A stretch of DNA of 64,000 nucleotides from Flectonema sp. DT1601. Lineage: Eukaryota; Euglenozoa; Diplonemea; Diplonemida; Diplonemidae. Positions within the stretch are counted from its first letter, which is position 1. Every line of letters begins with the position of its first letter. The notes under the pieces were generated by a model. That model saw only the letters and a program-made list of their open reading frames with translations, was not told the origin of the DNA and searched no databases. Shown piece after piece: positions 12,314 through 25,600 of the stretch. The stretch lies in assembly GCA_964019425.1 (NCBI GenBank), contig OZ025809.1, forward strand, positions 558,001 to 622,000, read 5' to 3'. A program made the position numbers and the translations under genes.

Positions 12314-14949
12314 AGATTTCTTATTTGTCTGAATGAGAGAGTTATTTATATAATTAATACACTACACTGCCGCATACTAAAAAAAGAATTCTCAATGAAG
12401 TAGTTCCGGCAGTAGATATTCTTCTTTGATGTGTTTCTGATTTAAAAAAGTGAACATAAATTCCAATGGAAAAGCCATTAACTACCCTATAGACAACAAT
12501 AGCGCATAAAGCACAAAACTAATACTTAACCGCTCGTAGAGCTTTAGAAAGAAATAAAGAGAGAGCTGGCATTAATTCCTTGTGCAAAAAAAAAAAAAAA
12601 AAAAAAAAAGATAATACATCACACCGAAAACTTAGAAAACAGGCAACACAGTCGCAAAGATCTTGGTTAAAGTAGAAACGCTACTAAGCTGATCTCTCAC
12701 ACTAAATAATATAAGAACTCGACCATGAAAATTCTAGCCTTGGCCGTGTGTCATTCATTTTTTCTTTACGTTACTTCAGATTTAAGCCAAACAAACTAAT
12801 ACAAAACAAACCAAAAAAAAAAAAAAAAAAAAACAATTCCAGTTTTTTTTGAGCATGTGACTACTCTCACAGAACACATCAGCGTACGTGGTGATACCAA
12901 AGGAGGTGTTTTTTTGGGGTCATAGGTGAAGCAGTTCTCACAATTAAAACGTAAGTTTGCAGGGCTCTCCCAGTAAGTTGACTACAAACCAGCCAACAGG
13001 AGAATAATTTTAGCCGCTTTTGATTTCCCTATTTAGATCATGAGTGGTAGAAGTCTAATAAGTTCGTATTGGGTTACAATAGACCGATGACAAATACAGA
13101 CATCCACTTTGACCAAAAAAAAAAAAAAAAAACGCTATCGTTCCTAACAACATTTTGTAAGCAGGAAGACCAACGATATAACTCGCCAAAAGGGTTATAC
13201 CACACGTAATTAGACAATGAATGTGGTATTTTGATAATTTTTAAACAAAAAAAAAAAAATAATAATCATAAAAAGATAAACCAACATAACTGAAGGGAAG
13301 AAGGGGAAAAAAAAAAAAAAAAGAAAATCTTTCAGATAAGTCTATTTCTTATTGACACAGACAGTAATCCTGACGAACTCTCAGGGAAATAGAAAATATT
13401 TTAACACAATAAAAAAAAAAAAAACTGCTCCTAATCTGAATAGTTTCTCCTCCGACTTTGTCGGTGTAAAAAAAAATAAAATAAAAAAAAAAATTCATCA
13501 CTGATACCAAAGAAACAGACATCTGCACCAATTTTTTCTTAATTCCTTTTCCACTAGAAAGTGCCTTCAGTACCAACAATAATAAAGTTATATTGTGTCT
13601 ACGTTACTTTGCAACCTACTTTATAAACACAGATAGCTCATCGGTGAAAAGGGAAAAAAAAAAAAAAATAATAACACAAAGCGAGTATATCATTATCCAG
13701 CAGCCACAATTAAGGATTAAAACAAGATTGTTTTCTATAATTAGCTACTTCACGACGACAACATAATTCTTTTGTCATATCGAAAAACAGGTGCCCTACC
13801 TTCCCCTAAGAATTGTGTCAGAAAAGAAATTGTGATGGAGTTTAAAAAAAACGCCTTTCGGTGTCTTCTCGAAGAGGTCAGCAAATAATTGGTAGAAGAA
13901 AGGTACGCATAACACTAAACCAATACAAAAACAGAAATCGTGGAGGAGAGCAAATACGATAATAAACTTGGCATCACGTGAACATTGGAAAGAACCTTTT
14001 CGGGGATGTGAAAGGCAGGAAAAAAAAAAAAAAAAAACGAAGCTTGCACGGAGCAAGAAAATAAATCCCACGCATAAATTAGGAAAGAAAGATATAAAAA
14101 GTGATTTAAAAAAACGAAATAACGTTAAAACAATAGTAAAATAGAAAAAAACACCACATTCGTCGTACGCATGTGAACCTCTGGGAAAGAAAATCTCTCT
14201 TTGCGAGATTGTGTCTAGAAAGTGATAATTACCTCATCCTCATTCTCCTCCCCAGAGATATGATATAACAAAAAACATAGCATACAAAAAAAAAAAAAAA
14301 AAAAAAAGTTTGCGTATAAGGAAAGGTAATAGTGTTGAAGGTCGTGATTTATTTAAAAAAAAAGGAAATAAAGCTACGGCCATCTTTACTTCATTTTATC
14401 ACACGTGAAAAAACAGTCCCCTCTCTTCTACACCTTTGAGTTGGGAAGGGAAAGATCCCTTTCAAGTGCTTGCCTGTGGAAATCAAAAAGGTTGCAAGAG
14501 TTAGCTAACATTACCTACAAACAGAAGCCAGCCATCGCAAATAAAATAAAATAATCAAATCAGTTAGTAAATCGCAAAGACATCAAACGAATAATTGTTT
14601 TGGTTTGATTACTTATTTTCGTTAAAATTTGAAAACTATATTTCTTCGGATTACATACCCCAGCGGCTGGAACGGTTAAGTTAGAATATGACGTTTGTTA
14701 TAAAATAGTCGGCACCGCACTAAATAATTCTCACATTTTTATTTCTGTTTGCACGCAACCGCGGAAACAGTCCTATAAAGTAACGGATGCTATCGCAATT
14801 AAAGTAAAAACCTGTCTTCGAAGAGAGAAAAAAAAAAAAAAAAAAAAACATTCTTCTGCTATTCCATTTAATACTGTGGAATACGCAATTTTAGAAGGCC
14901 TTAATCTCAGTTTTTTTTTTTTACCAGAATTACCATCAGCAATATTGGC
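12314..14949. other. gene-free A/T-run-rich spacer (left part)
   Basis: No convincing ORF. The stretch holds many A runs (12584, 12812, 13112, 13308, 14020, 14286 and others) and one copy of the short hairpin-ended repeat (13327-13477). The first ~100 bases are the 5' flank of the CAP/EGF gene; a CAG lies about 15 bases before its ATG on the minus strand. Confidence 0.5.
13327..13477 (+). repeat. repeat family A, copy 1
   Basis: It begins with TTTCAGATAAG, contains ACAGTAATCCTGACG, and ends with AATCTGAATAGTTTC followed by the hairpin CCGACTTTGTCGG and an A run. The arrangement matches the other ten copies. An internal A run lies at about 13411-13424. Confidence 0.75.
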
Positions 14950-16455
14950 GGGTGAGGTTGCAATTGTTATTTGATCACATGTTGTTGTAGTAACTCACAG
15001 CAACAGAAGACCCAATCCGTAGCCGTTTCCGAAGACTCAGCAATGGATTGTTGAATTAGCTTCAACTGAAAGGTTCAGCTTTTCACCTTGTCTGGCTTAA
15101 CAAAACATCGAAAGGGAAAAAAATAAAAGGAATATTAATACCTACTTGTAACCAACTGTGTGGATTCCACATTGCATAAGAACAAAGAAAGAAGGAAATC
15201 ACAACTGAGGATAAATCCCTTTTCACTATGAGGAAGGCAAGGAGAAGATACAACTTATCTAAAGCTCAGGTCAGTTCATAACAATAACACAGAATACTAT
15301 TCTTTATGTAGCATGTTGAAGGAACCCTCAAAGACTCTTCTAGTGTGGAAGAATACATCTTTCTCATAAAACACAAGAGTGTGAATGGTATGTGATACCG
15401 GTGGTAATATTTATTTCACATCACAACTTTTGGAAGGGAAAGATCCCTCCCACAATATTGTTATTCGCAAGTAGAAAGTCACCAGGAGAAAGGTCTCCTC
15501 ATCTTATGCACAAGGAGCGACCAAGAAGTAGGCTACGCTCCACATTCAACGTGGGATTGTGAACAACACAACCAATCTTGTCTACGCTCTCAAAAAAAAC
15601 TCATCGTTATTATTATTATTATTTTTTTCCTCTCAAAAAAAAAAAAAACTGAAATCGATCAGAATTACATTGACCACAACAGAGGGGAAAAAAAAAATTG
15701 TTCATGCAACCATAAACCGACTAAAACTGAGAAAGCTAAAAGCAGGTTCACGTGTGCATGCCCAACAATCTGTTCAATACTTTGTTAATGCAAGAAAAAA
15801 AATATATATATATATATTATATCGGCAAATGAAAACAATCGCAGTTCATTCCTCACATAAGAGTTATGAGCAACACAGCGATTAGTGTTTTTACATCGTC
15901 CAGAATAATATTCGAAAAAAAAAAAAAAAAAAGAAAAAAAAAAGAACAAGTGACAGATATAGCCAACGAGCTAATCACTTAAAAGATAACAGGAAAATAA
16001 TATTCATAATAAATGAATTTATTTTTGAGGCAATAAAAAAAATCAGTCAAAAAAACAGATATTACATATGAAGTGGATAATAAAGGTCAAAGCCAACGAT
16101 AAGTAATAGTTTATTTATATTATATCACTTAAGAAAAAAAAAACAGCACTTTTCAGTTAAAAAAGGAGAAATAATCACATAACGCAGGAATAAAAAAAAA
16201 AGAATTTTTTTTTTTTTTTCTTTTTTTCTCCACGTCAGGTCAGGAACAGCAACTTCGACAAAGTAAGGGATCCCCGACACACAACGTGTGGTTAAAAAAA
16301 AAAAAAAAAAAAAGAAAAGAAAAAAACACCCTTCCTCAAAAAAAAGGTCGGGATTATACTTTTTTATGTGGGTACAGGTAAGTAACTAAGAAACCAAATA
16401 CAACCTGTGAGATTCTTGACTGGATGGCAGTTATTTTAGTTTTTATTTTTATCTG
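14950..16455 (+). repeat. long repeat family B, copy 1 (pairs with 47824-48550)
   Basis: Bases 14950-15387 match 47824-48261 almost base for base. The match resumes, with indels, at about 15481-15625 (versus 48287-48417) and again at about 16371-16455 (versus 48463-48550). The order is the same in both copies, so this is one element or duplicated segment. Copy 1 has roughly 750 additional A-rich bases between the last two matching parts. No ORF, terminal repeat or target duplication was found, so its class is unknown. Confidence 0.75.
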
Positions 16456-18200
16456 TATCCGGGCAATCGTAATCCGGAAAAAAAAAAAAAGAAAAAAACC
16501 CACAAGATATTTCGCATAAAACAGTGCGTTGGCTTTTCAGTAAAAAAAAATTTACAACAAGAACACGGTATCTGACAATATAAAAAAAAAAAAAAAAAAA
16601 ACCTGCAAAAATAAAAGCATATTCTGTACTATGAACCGAATAGATCAGCGTCGATTGAGCTGCGCTGAACTGACGACCTAACTAAAACAGAATTCGACTT
16701 GTACTAAAAAAGTGCAGAAGCGTTTATTCTTTCTCGGCAATGGGTTGCTGAGCGTGATAAACAACAAGTCTACGACAGTATGAAAAAGAACGAATTTTTT
16801 TATCTTTTTTTTTTTTTTTATCATCATTATTTTTTTTTGATTTTCAGTTAGTGAAAAACAAACAAACAAAAAAAAAAAAAAAAAAAAAATTACAACAACA
16901 ACAAAAAACTTTTTCTTTTCTCTTCACTAGTGACAACTGACTATTTGGGGTAATAAAAATAGATAGAGCAACCACTGATATCATAAAAACATAATTACTC
17001 ACTATGTTTTTAAAGGTCATCAAGTAGTGAGGTATTACGACCATATAAAAATGGTACAGTAAATGGTTGGATTGTGCCCTATATTTGATTGTCGTTTCGA
17101 TGTTTTATTCCAACACAGTTTTTTTTCTGAAACCGTAATATTAATGTTAATCAAACTGGACATGACCGATATTTTTATGATGTATGTGAAATAGTATTTT
17201 TAAATTTTCATACAACGAAAAATGGTCAATTTTTCCTCCTAACGATCCAGAACTAAGACGTTTTGTTTCGAATTTGTCATATTTAGAATTCATTGTGTCA
17301 GAATAGACGGGTCTTTCTCTCCTTTTTTTTGATAACTCTCTAATCGCGAGAGGTTGATATTGATTTTTTTTTTCTTTTCCCCCCTTTCTCTTTCTTTCTT
17401 CCCTTTTCTTCTTTTTCTCATATCGCAAGATTAAAAATAAAAAAAAACAAAGAGACGAACAGCAGCCACCTGTTAAGTTATCTGTCAGGTCCTCTACTGA
17501 GTTTTGTGCCCACCTACCTAGTTAGTTTAATCCAAAATTGCTGTATAGCAACAGAGGACCCAATCCGCTGTTGGATTTTTCCTTTTTCTTTTTGCTTTGC
17601 TTAGTTAGTTAGTTGTTTGATGTTCTTGAATTACGCGCACATGAAAAAAAAAAAGAAAAAACGAATGCTTTCGTAATGTTGAAAATAGTACAATAAAAAA
17701 AATTGTGTTTTTTAAAAGCCTTAAAAAAAACCCAAAGTAAAAACAAGAAACAGAATCGTTTGGATGCACATTGACATTTCCGAGCGTTTGACAATCAGTC
17801 CCCAGAACCACACGGCTGAGGAGCGTAGAGCAGCTAACTTTTTTTCTTTGAATTTCAATGGCGGACTAGTTGCAAGGATTCGTTCATTTTTACTACCAAT
17901 TTCAACAACAACACAAAACAGATGCAGTAAATGAAGTTATTTAGATAAACGTATTGATCCGAAAAGTGAAATAACCAAGTCGCATTATGGAAGTCAAACC
18001 ACCTTACGGAATAGTTTTATAGGAAGGAAATATTTTTATAATTTGATGCTACGACCTCCTGTTCAGGTTCGTTTGTGCAAATGACGCATTACAGCATTTG
18101 GGGAAAAAAAGAAAACAAGGGAAACAAAAAAACAACAGGATAACTAACTACAGCCGAGATACCGACGAGTAATTCGTTCCGGTATTTGTGTGGTTGGAAG

Positions 18201-18234
<34 letters not shown>

Positions 18235-18453
18235 TTTTTGGTATTGCATATGTTCGGCAGCAGGACTTTCAATAACTGTACTACCGACAGCAGTATCGTA
18301 AACTCTAACACGTTTGCGATGATTTCACAGTTCTGAAAAGGGCAGTGTGAGACCTCGCTGTCGTGATGGATCACACTTTCTTGAATGAAGTAGATGTTTA
18401 ATCACTCATTTAAGTAAGTAGAGTAATAGTAAAGAAACCATTCTAAAAACCTA
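16456..18453. other. gene-free spacer downstream of the receptor cyclase
   Basis: Short frames only, most of them made of A/T runs (16800-16890, 17330-17440, 18200-18232). A short fragment related to repeat family B, built around ACCCAATCCG, lies at about 17541-17575. The part next to 18453 is probably the 3' UTR of the cyclase gene. Confidence 0.45.
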
Positions 18454-21400
18454 TCACAGTTCACTCTGTGATCTTACTGCTTCCGGTAACGTAATTGGAC
18501 CACTATCGGCATTAATAATCGACATGGCTAAACTATTAGCTGTACTTAGTCCAGCAGGACTGCTTGGAAGACTACTGCGCATTGACTGACGGCGCATTTG
18601 TAAAACCTGAGTCATTCCGGGAGTTGGCATTGGGATTTCTGGTTGTGATTTCATAGAAAGTACAACTTTGAGGAGGACGGGATCATCGTTTCCAAGTAAT
18701 TCGATTTGTTCCATCTGACGATCTTCGAATGTTTTATGATAACTGTCTGACCATCCCCATTGTTTCTCTTTCTCAGTTGATGATAAGAATGTTACCTTTC
18801 CATAATCTCTAAGTGAACTCTCTCTTAGTTGATACACAGTTGATGATGATATTGGTGAATGATGAACAATTCCAACTGGTCTACACTTTCCTCTCAAAGA
18901 CGGGTCCTGAGAAACCTCCGCATGTCCCGGTGATGACGCCGATAATACAAAAGTACCTAATTTCCTTGCGAGTGATGTTAAAGTGTTTGCTATTTCAACA
19001 CATTGACCAATGACCATAACATATCTCTGTCGTGATGATCCACAATTTCCAAACTTCGCATCACCAGTTGATATCCCAACACAAACATTTCCATTATCTT
19101 CCCAACCGTATACTCCTCTTGATAATTGATTGTGGAGTATACTTGAGAATCGAACTCCTTGTTGAAGATGTTGAGAACACTTTTTATGTGTATTCCATGA
19201 TACTAACACAGAAGTAGCAGACACTGACACCACCGTACTTTCAGCTCGGCTTGAAGTTTCGAATATTGAAGAGAGTAATTCGTTTAGCGCTGCTAATGAA
19301 TTTAAACTTTTCGACGCATAACTGGTTGACATTCCAACATGTGCAATCGTACATGACTGACAAGAAGTTAAGTGAAGATGAGCAACTGAGTTAGAAGCTT
19401 CTCTACGTGGACCTGTTGAATTACTGTAGTCGCTGTGAACTGAAATTGATGTATTCGGTGAACTGAACCCTGCTGTTGGACGGGCTAGTACTGTTTTGTG
19501 TTTTTCGTTAGCTCGCTGTTTTATATCTGAACAACGTCCTTCTACTTCTACAGGAACCATTAAATATACTTTCTGAGGTTCAGATATTCCTTTCAAGTAA
19601 ACTTCACCATTTTCTGTTATTGGAAATGTTATACAGCTGGCTGTAATAGTCTGATTGCCACTACTCTTTAAGTTTTCATAAACTGTCGATGAGATGGCCA
19701 CAGCACCTCCAATTCCTGCACCCTCAAGTCTGGCAGCAGTGTTGACTGTTGGACCAAAATAATCACTAATACCAGTCATTGGGTTCTCTTCCAGTTCGAC
19801 AGGTCCAACGTGGATACCAATTCGGACACGTAGACCTCTCCATTTACCTGAAGTATAAGAACAATCAGGGATTTGAAGAAGTCTGCTGTCCCATGCTTCA
19901 GAGCTGTACAATCTACTTTGAACTGCTAAACTAAAAGAACAGGCATCAATGACTGTATCAAAAGTAACCATAAAGGCGTCTCCGATAGTCTTTACTTCGT
20001 AACCAGTATTCTCTTCGATGCATTCTCTAACAATCGAATTGTGAAGTTTTAAATCTTTTTTCATTGCCTCAGGACACATTTCCCAGATAGTTGTACTGCT
20101 TTGGATGTCAGTAAAAACAACTGCTGCTGTGCTGTCACTTGAGAGTGGTGGAGCACGACAATAGTAACTACGAGGGAGTTCAGACGAGTCTTCTTTTTCG
20201 AATAGAGATTGCGGAATGAATGTTTTATATTCCTTAAGATTTTTTATAGCATGTAAGAATCCCACCCTCAGTCTGTCAACCTCAGAAATACCAAGACTGG
20301 ATTCAATGCCAAAAGAAGCCAATGCTTCAGCTTTGTCTAAATCCATTACATCCAATGGGATCATAGCCTGAGATAGTTGTCGTAGTGGTCGGGCGAGAAG
20401 TGTGATTTCTAAAATTCCGATCATCACATCGAATACGAATACTACACTCACGAATGTAACAAACATAATTAAGGCTTGAGTCATCTGATCTTCAACAGTG
20501 CCTACAGCTCTAAACCACACTAAGTTAAGTGTTGCTAAGGAATCTTTTCCTTTTTCTTGTTCAAATATCACAAATCTATTTATCCAGTATGCTCCATTGT
20601 GTGTAGATATTCTCTTAAAGTCACCAGCTTTAGTTATATTTGCCCTCCGATGAACGTCTTGAACATAACGTGGCATGTCTTTCATATATGTCAGACATGG
20701 ATGGAATACTTCGTCATCAGTTTCTCGTTCTGGAGTACTACAATTTGGAATCATGAATGATTCTTGAAAGTTGCCTGTTGTTGTTGTTGTTGTTGTTGTT
20801 GTTTGTCACAACCAGTAATCATATAAAATAATACATACCCGCAAGCACAGTTGAATTTACTCCAGCATCCAAGTTCACAATCATTAGTTTTGATTCAGTT
20901 GAGTAAGACATTAAGATGTCTACCCAGGTTTCACGAACAATGAAGTCACAAGTTGACATTAAATGATAACCTTGAAAATAAGGATTGTCATTATAAGCAA
21001 TAATAACTGAGATGGATATGTAGATATAAGGATTGTTGTCTGAACTGAACCAAATTCCAGGAACAGCCCAGTATGCATGAGGTTCTCTACCGATCCTCTC
21101 AGCTAGACCTGGTTCTAGAAGATCTTCAAAGGCTTCAGGATCACTGAAGTCGTAAACATTTTTGTACGGAATTATCTTTCCAGTCTTAGGTTCGATAGGA
21201 TTACAAATATTACACGGATCTGGGCAATCAGTCTCAGGGGAATCAATTCCTGGTGTATATCTACACCAGATGTATTCCTTGGTACCGTTAGCGAGAGGTT
21301 CCCACCTGTTTTGTTATTTTTCATTTTTTTTTTTTTTTGACGTTAAGGCAGGCTATTAGAAGTTATTCACATACCATATCATTTCTTGAAACTTTTCATC

Positions 21401-21751
21401 AGTTGAATTTGGTTTAATTCCGAACACCTGGCCAGCTTCAATGATTGTAGAGTGTGTGACATCAGACAAAGCTCTGTATCGTAACCACTCAGCTAGGGAC
21501 TCATTGTTATTTATAACGTGAAAACTAGATAGCATTTTTGCATATTTTAATGCAGTAGATCTTGTGTCTATAATTACCTGAGCGGATCTCCATCCAACTG
21601 CTTGCATGTCACTTCGACTTCCTTCTTCAACTTGTTTTTCTAAAGTCTTCAGTCCTTCGAAGTACATCAGCAAACCTCCAAAAAGAGATGCGGCCAGCGA
21701 TACAAAACCAGCTGCCACGATAAACCATAGGGTTGATATTCTTATTGCCAT
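18454..21751 (-). CDS. receptor-type adenylyl cyclase with an active-looking and a degenerate cyclase domain
   Basis: Three exons (21751-21375, 21305-20839, 20774-18454) give about 1,054 residues. A first hydrophobic segment lies near residues 8-30. A presumed extracellular sensor region of about 350 residues follows, with a Cys cluster (DCPDPCNIC). A second membrane segment (about 381-405) and a HAMP-like linker come next. Cyclase domain 1 has FTDIQSST (metal Asp about 504), EVKTIGDAF (Lys about 543, metal Asp about 547) and NTAARLE. The Lys is the residue that favours ATP over GTP in this family, so cAMP is the likely product. A second, weakly related domain (about 770-930, GNVCVGISTGDAKFG) lacks the metal-binding motifs. 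The ATG at 20754 is internal: splicing joins LAG-NFQESF upstream of it. The gene sits at the left of a run of same-strand genes. Confidence 0.88.
20776..20803. repeat. GTT/AAC trinucleotide microsatellite in a cyclase intron
   Basis: About nine GTT units (AAC on the gene strand) lie directly before the CAG acceptor of the second intron of the receptor cyclase. The repeat supplies the A/C-rich tract that precedes acceptors in this genome. Confidence 0.85.
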
Positions 21752-22693
21752 CTTTTCTTCTTGTTGTGTTGTATCAACCCCTCCACAACCTCTTGTTTTA
21801 TCTGAGAGAAAGTTAATTTCTAAAATACCATAACATCACAGTATTAATTCCTTGAGCGACGTACTGACGTGCGGCCTCACAAAAAGTATTGAGGAGGCTC
21901 TTTACTATATTCTATAAAAGAGTCACACCGTTATCCATCCCTGTTATGAGAAACGTGTGATGAACTACCAAAGTAACTAAGTTATCTTCTCTAAGCGTTA
22001 TCTAGACTAATAAAGAAAGAAAGAAAGTTTTTCTGTTTTCAAACTGGGGGGGGATGGTTTCGTTCTATATTGGGTACTATTTTGCTATATGCAGGGAAAA
22101 GGGAGAACGAAAAACATCACAGGGAACCAAAACAATTTCTATGGTCAGTTGTTTGCTTACCGCACAATTATGCATTGGTTACAAGCTACTCGTTCGAGAT
22201 AGCAACTACCTCCTCATTCAGTGATGAGGGTGAAACAAACACCACAACACAGGATAGTAGTCCATGGGACAGACGAGGGAAATTCAATGCAAAATGCATT
22301 CCATTCGTACCATACGAAAACTTGACATCAGCAGCAAAAATAAAGTACCCTAAACCATTAAGAGGTTTCAAGGTAAATGGGTAGTAAGAGAAAATATTAT
22401 ACAAAAAAAAAAAAACTGTACTACAAAATCCAAACATCCCACAACATAAGCTGGTGGATATCTGGCAAAAGAAAGAAAAAAAAAATAAACAAAAAGACTC
22501 TCACTCGTAACGAGTACAGAGAGCCATGTGTCTCAGGAAGGTTTTTTTCCATGTGGTGATAATGATAATACCATTATTTATCATATCAGATACCTCAACA
22601 ATTATCAAGAATAACAAAGTGATTTGGTTTATTCTTCCGAAGTATTAAATGGAGAATCGAATCAGACAACGAGCTGCTGTATGAAGGCATTAC
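21752..22693. other. intergenic spacer between the coiled-coil gene and the receptor cyclase
   Basis: It holds the 5' flank of the cyclase gene (ACAACAAG about 10 bases before the ATG) and the 3' flank of the coiled-coil gene. A frame on the plus strand (22070-22384) starts with TTG, has no recognisable motif and is not called. I see nothing else here. Confidence 0.5.
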
Positions 22694-25600
22694 TTATCTG
22701 TATTTATCTAATTGTTTTTCAAGGTCTCTGATGCGACCTTCTAGTTTGGGCTTTTCTTCGTAGAGGTCGCAGAGGATTTTCTGTTTTGTTGTATTGTTGA
22801 GATGTTAATATTTTGAGTTGTTTGAGAAGTTAATAATAAACACGTTGTAATCATACCTCGTTACGTTGACTGGCTTCTTTGAATTGGGTAACCTGACGCT
22901 CTGCATCCATACGTCGTTCTACTTCTGTTCGTAGTTTTTCAGAGTCGCTGCTGCTGACAGGTCCGCTACCGGAGCCACCGACTTTGAGCTCTTTTTCTAA
23001 GTCTTCAATCTTCTCATCGGCTGTTCGGAGTTTCTTTTCCAATTCATCAGCTCTCGACTTCTCATCTCGGAGTCGTGCCTGACTTCTTGTTATGGCTGCT
23101 TCGTGTGTTTCCTCAATTTCCATAATTTCCTTTTCAAGTTCTTCCTTACATTTCCCAGTAGAGGAAGAGTTCTGTTTTATTGTTTTTGGTTCAACGAATC
23201 TCCACGTGAATCCCTTTTGCTGACCGTCTTTTTGAACAAGGGGTTGGCCATTGCTGCGGATGGAACTGACTTTGCCAGATTGCCAGGTGTCGCTTTCGTG
23301 GTCTCTCATTGAGACAGGATCTCCAACAGCGAATACAGAAACTGTAACACCTCCATCCCATGTTACTAATGATGGAAGTACTCCATTGTGTTTCGCATCA
23401 ATAACGAGACCACCTCCTCGGTCGAAATCATTTCTGTCGTCTGTAATTTGCCAAGCTCCGTCAACAGTGTTGTACACCCATCTTCTAGGAGATGGTAATT
23501 CCCATACTGGCCATCCGTTTACTATCTTGTCTGACATGATGGTATACTTCCCACTGCTGTTCCATTTCTCAGCTGTGACATGAAGTTCATTGGGGGGTAT
23601 CGTACAACTAACACCCTTACACCATCTCTTGTAATCATGTGGTAGGATTCCATCATGTGAATCTTTATCTTGAAAGATGTTATCAAATGTTGATGACTCG
23701 TCTACTTCACTACCAAGATCGAATATCCCATCTCGTCTAAAGCCATCAGTTAGTCTCCATGATTCTCTTTTTGATGAATACATCCAACGCTGTTGTGGAA
23801 ATTTACGTTCCCAAATACAGTTGGCGAGAGGCCAATTTGATCTGCGTCCAGAGCTGTCTTTAGTAGCTTCTGATATACCACCAGGGACTAGTTCATACAG
23901 ACCGTTACTTCTCTCAACTGATCTGTCATAAGAGATATCTGCACGAGCGCGGATGATAAGCCATTTTGGTGGATTGGTAGCAGCGGATGTACTTTCAGTT
24001 GTTTTACTGATGGTAGCTGATCCAGCTGGTGCTGCTGCCGTCGCTGGTTTTTTCTTTGCAGCATTAAGATCATTCTCAAGTTCCATAATCCTTTTATCAG
24101 TTTCTATCTTTCGAGATGTCGCATGTTGTAATCGATCCTTTGCGTCCGACAGGTCGCGTTTTAAATTAGTTGCCTCTCGCTCAAAGGTTGAGCGTTGCGA
24201 TGATTCCCTTTCTAAGTCTTGTCTTAATTCCTTTATTCGAATGTCAGTTGTTTTATCCTCATGAGCTTGTTTTAGTTTTTGTTGTAATTCCTGAATGTCC
24301 TTATTGAGGAGAGATACTTCATTTTGTTCACGGTTTAACTGAGATCTGATTCTATCGGCCTCGTCTTCAACTCTGTCTTTCTTTTGATCAACCCTCGATA
24401 TTATCTCTCTATTACATCTTAGTAGTCCAGTGATGAATGTTTCATAAAGCCATAACATATCATTGTGTTCTAAATCAGATACGTCAAGTCGTTTTTTCTG
24501 TTCTCGGTTCTCTAGTATGAGTGCTGCCAATTCATCTTTTGCATTTTTTGTATCCATCATTTCCTTTCTGTATGAGTCTTCGGATGTTACTCGCTTTCGC
24601 TTCGCTTCTTCTAAGTCTGTTGTTAAGGATCTTACCTTGTCAGAGAGGTCATCCACTTCACTTCTCAAAGATGATGTTTGTTTATCTGCTGCGCGAGTAC
24701 CTTGAGATCGAGCTTTAGATAAATCAGAAGTGAGTTGCTCGACTTCTGTGCGAAGGATGTCAAGTTTCTTACTTGAATCAGTTACAGTCTCAGACACCAC
24801 TCTGTCTTTCGCACGCTTCAATTCTGATGTTTCTTGTGAGTGGATCTCAGTGAGGGTGGTCATGTCGATATCCTTTTGACGTACTTTAGTTCGTAATTCT
24901 AATAACTCTCTTTCTTTAGATCCACAATCAGTCTTTGCTGAAGATACTTCAGATTCAAGTCTTTCAACAGACTCTTGAAGTTTTGAACAGCGAGCCTGCT
25001 CAGCTACAATTCGTTGTTTTTCAGCATCGATGGATGCTTCTTGAACTCGAGAATTGGAGAGTGCGTCGTCAAGTTCTTTTGTTAGTTGTTCAACTTTCTT
25101 TTTATAAGAAGACTCTCTCGTGTGAACAGTATCTTCTACTTGTTTAACTTGTGATGTACTGTTGGCTAATTGATGATCCTTTTCTTTAATGATGTTATTC
25201 TTTTCTGTAACTTGTGTTTCTAACTCGTGTTTTACTCGCGTCAGATTTGCCAACTCATCAGTTGATCGTTGAAGGTCATATTTCTGAGACTGTGTTAGGT
25301 CGCTTGCTTTTCTCTTGTCATCTTCGAGAGTGGTTCGTATTCTCTTTAAGGTATCGAGTTCTTTATCGAGTCGATCTGCACGTTCTGAATCAATGACCAG
25401 TCTGGCTTGAGTTGTGCTGTCCTTTTCTTTTAGAGCTAATATTTCATGTTGTAAAGTCATTATCTCTGATGTGTGTCTCTCTCTGTCTTCTTTTGTCTTA
25501 GTTGAGAAGTCATCTTGTGATTGTCGAAGTTGGTTTTGAAGTCGATCCTTCTCTCTCATGAGATCATTCTTCGCGTTGTCGTTTTGGTTTAGTAGATTTA

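Noticed and set aside
20754-20754. ATG at 20754 as the start of the receptor cyclase
   Set aside because: The frame continues upstream through a clean splice to an exon encoding the sensor region and then to one with the first membrane segment.
22070-22384. 104-codon plus-strand ORF
   Set aside because: It begins with TTG, lies on the strand opposite to all genes, and has no recognisable motif.
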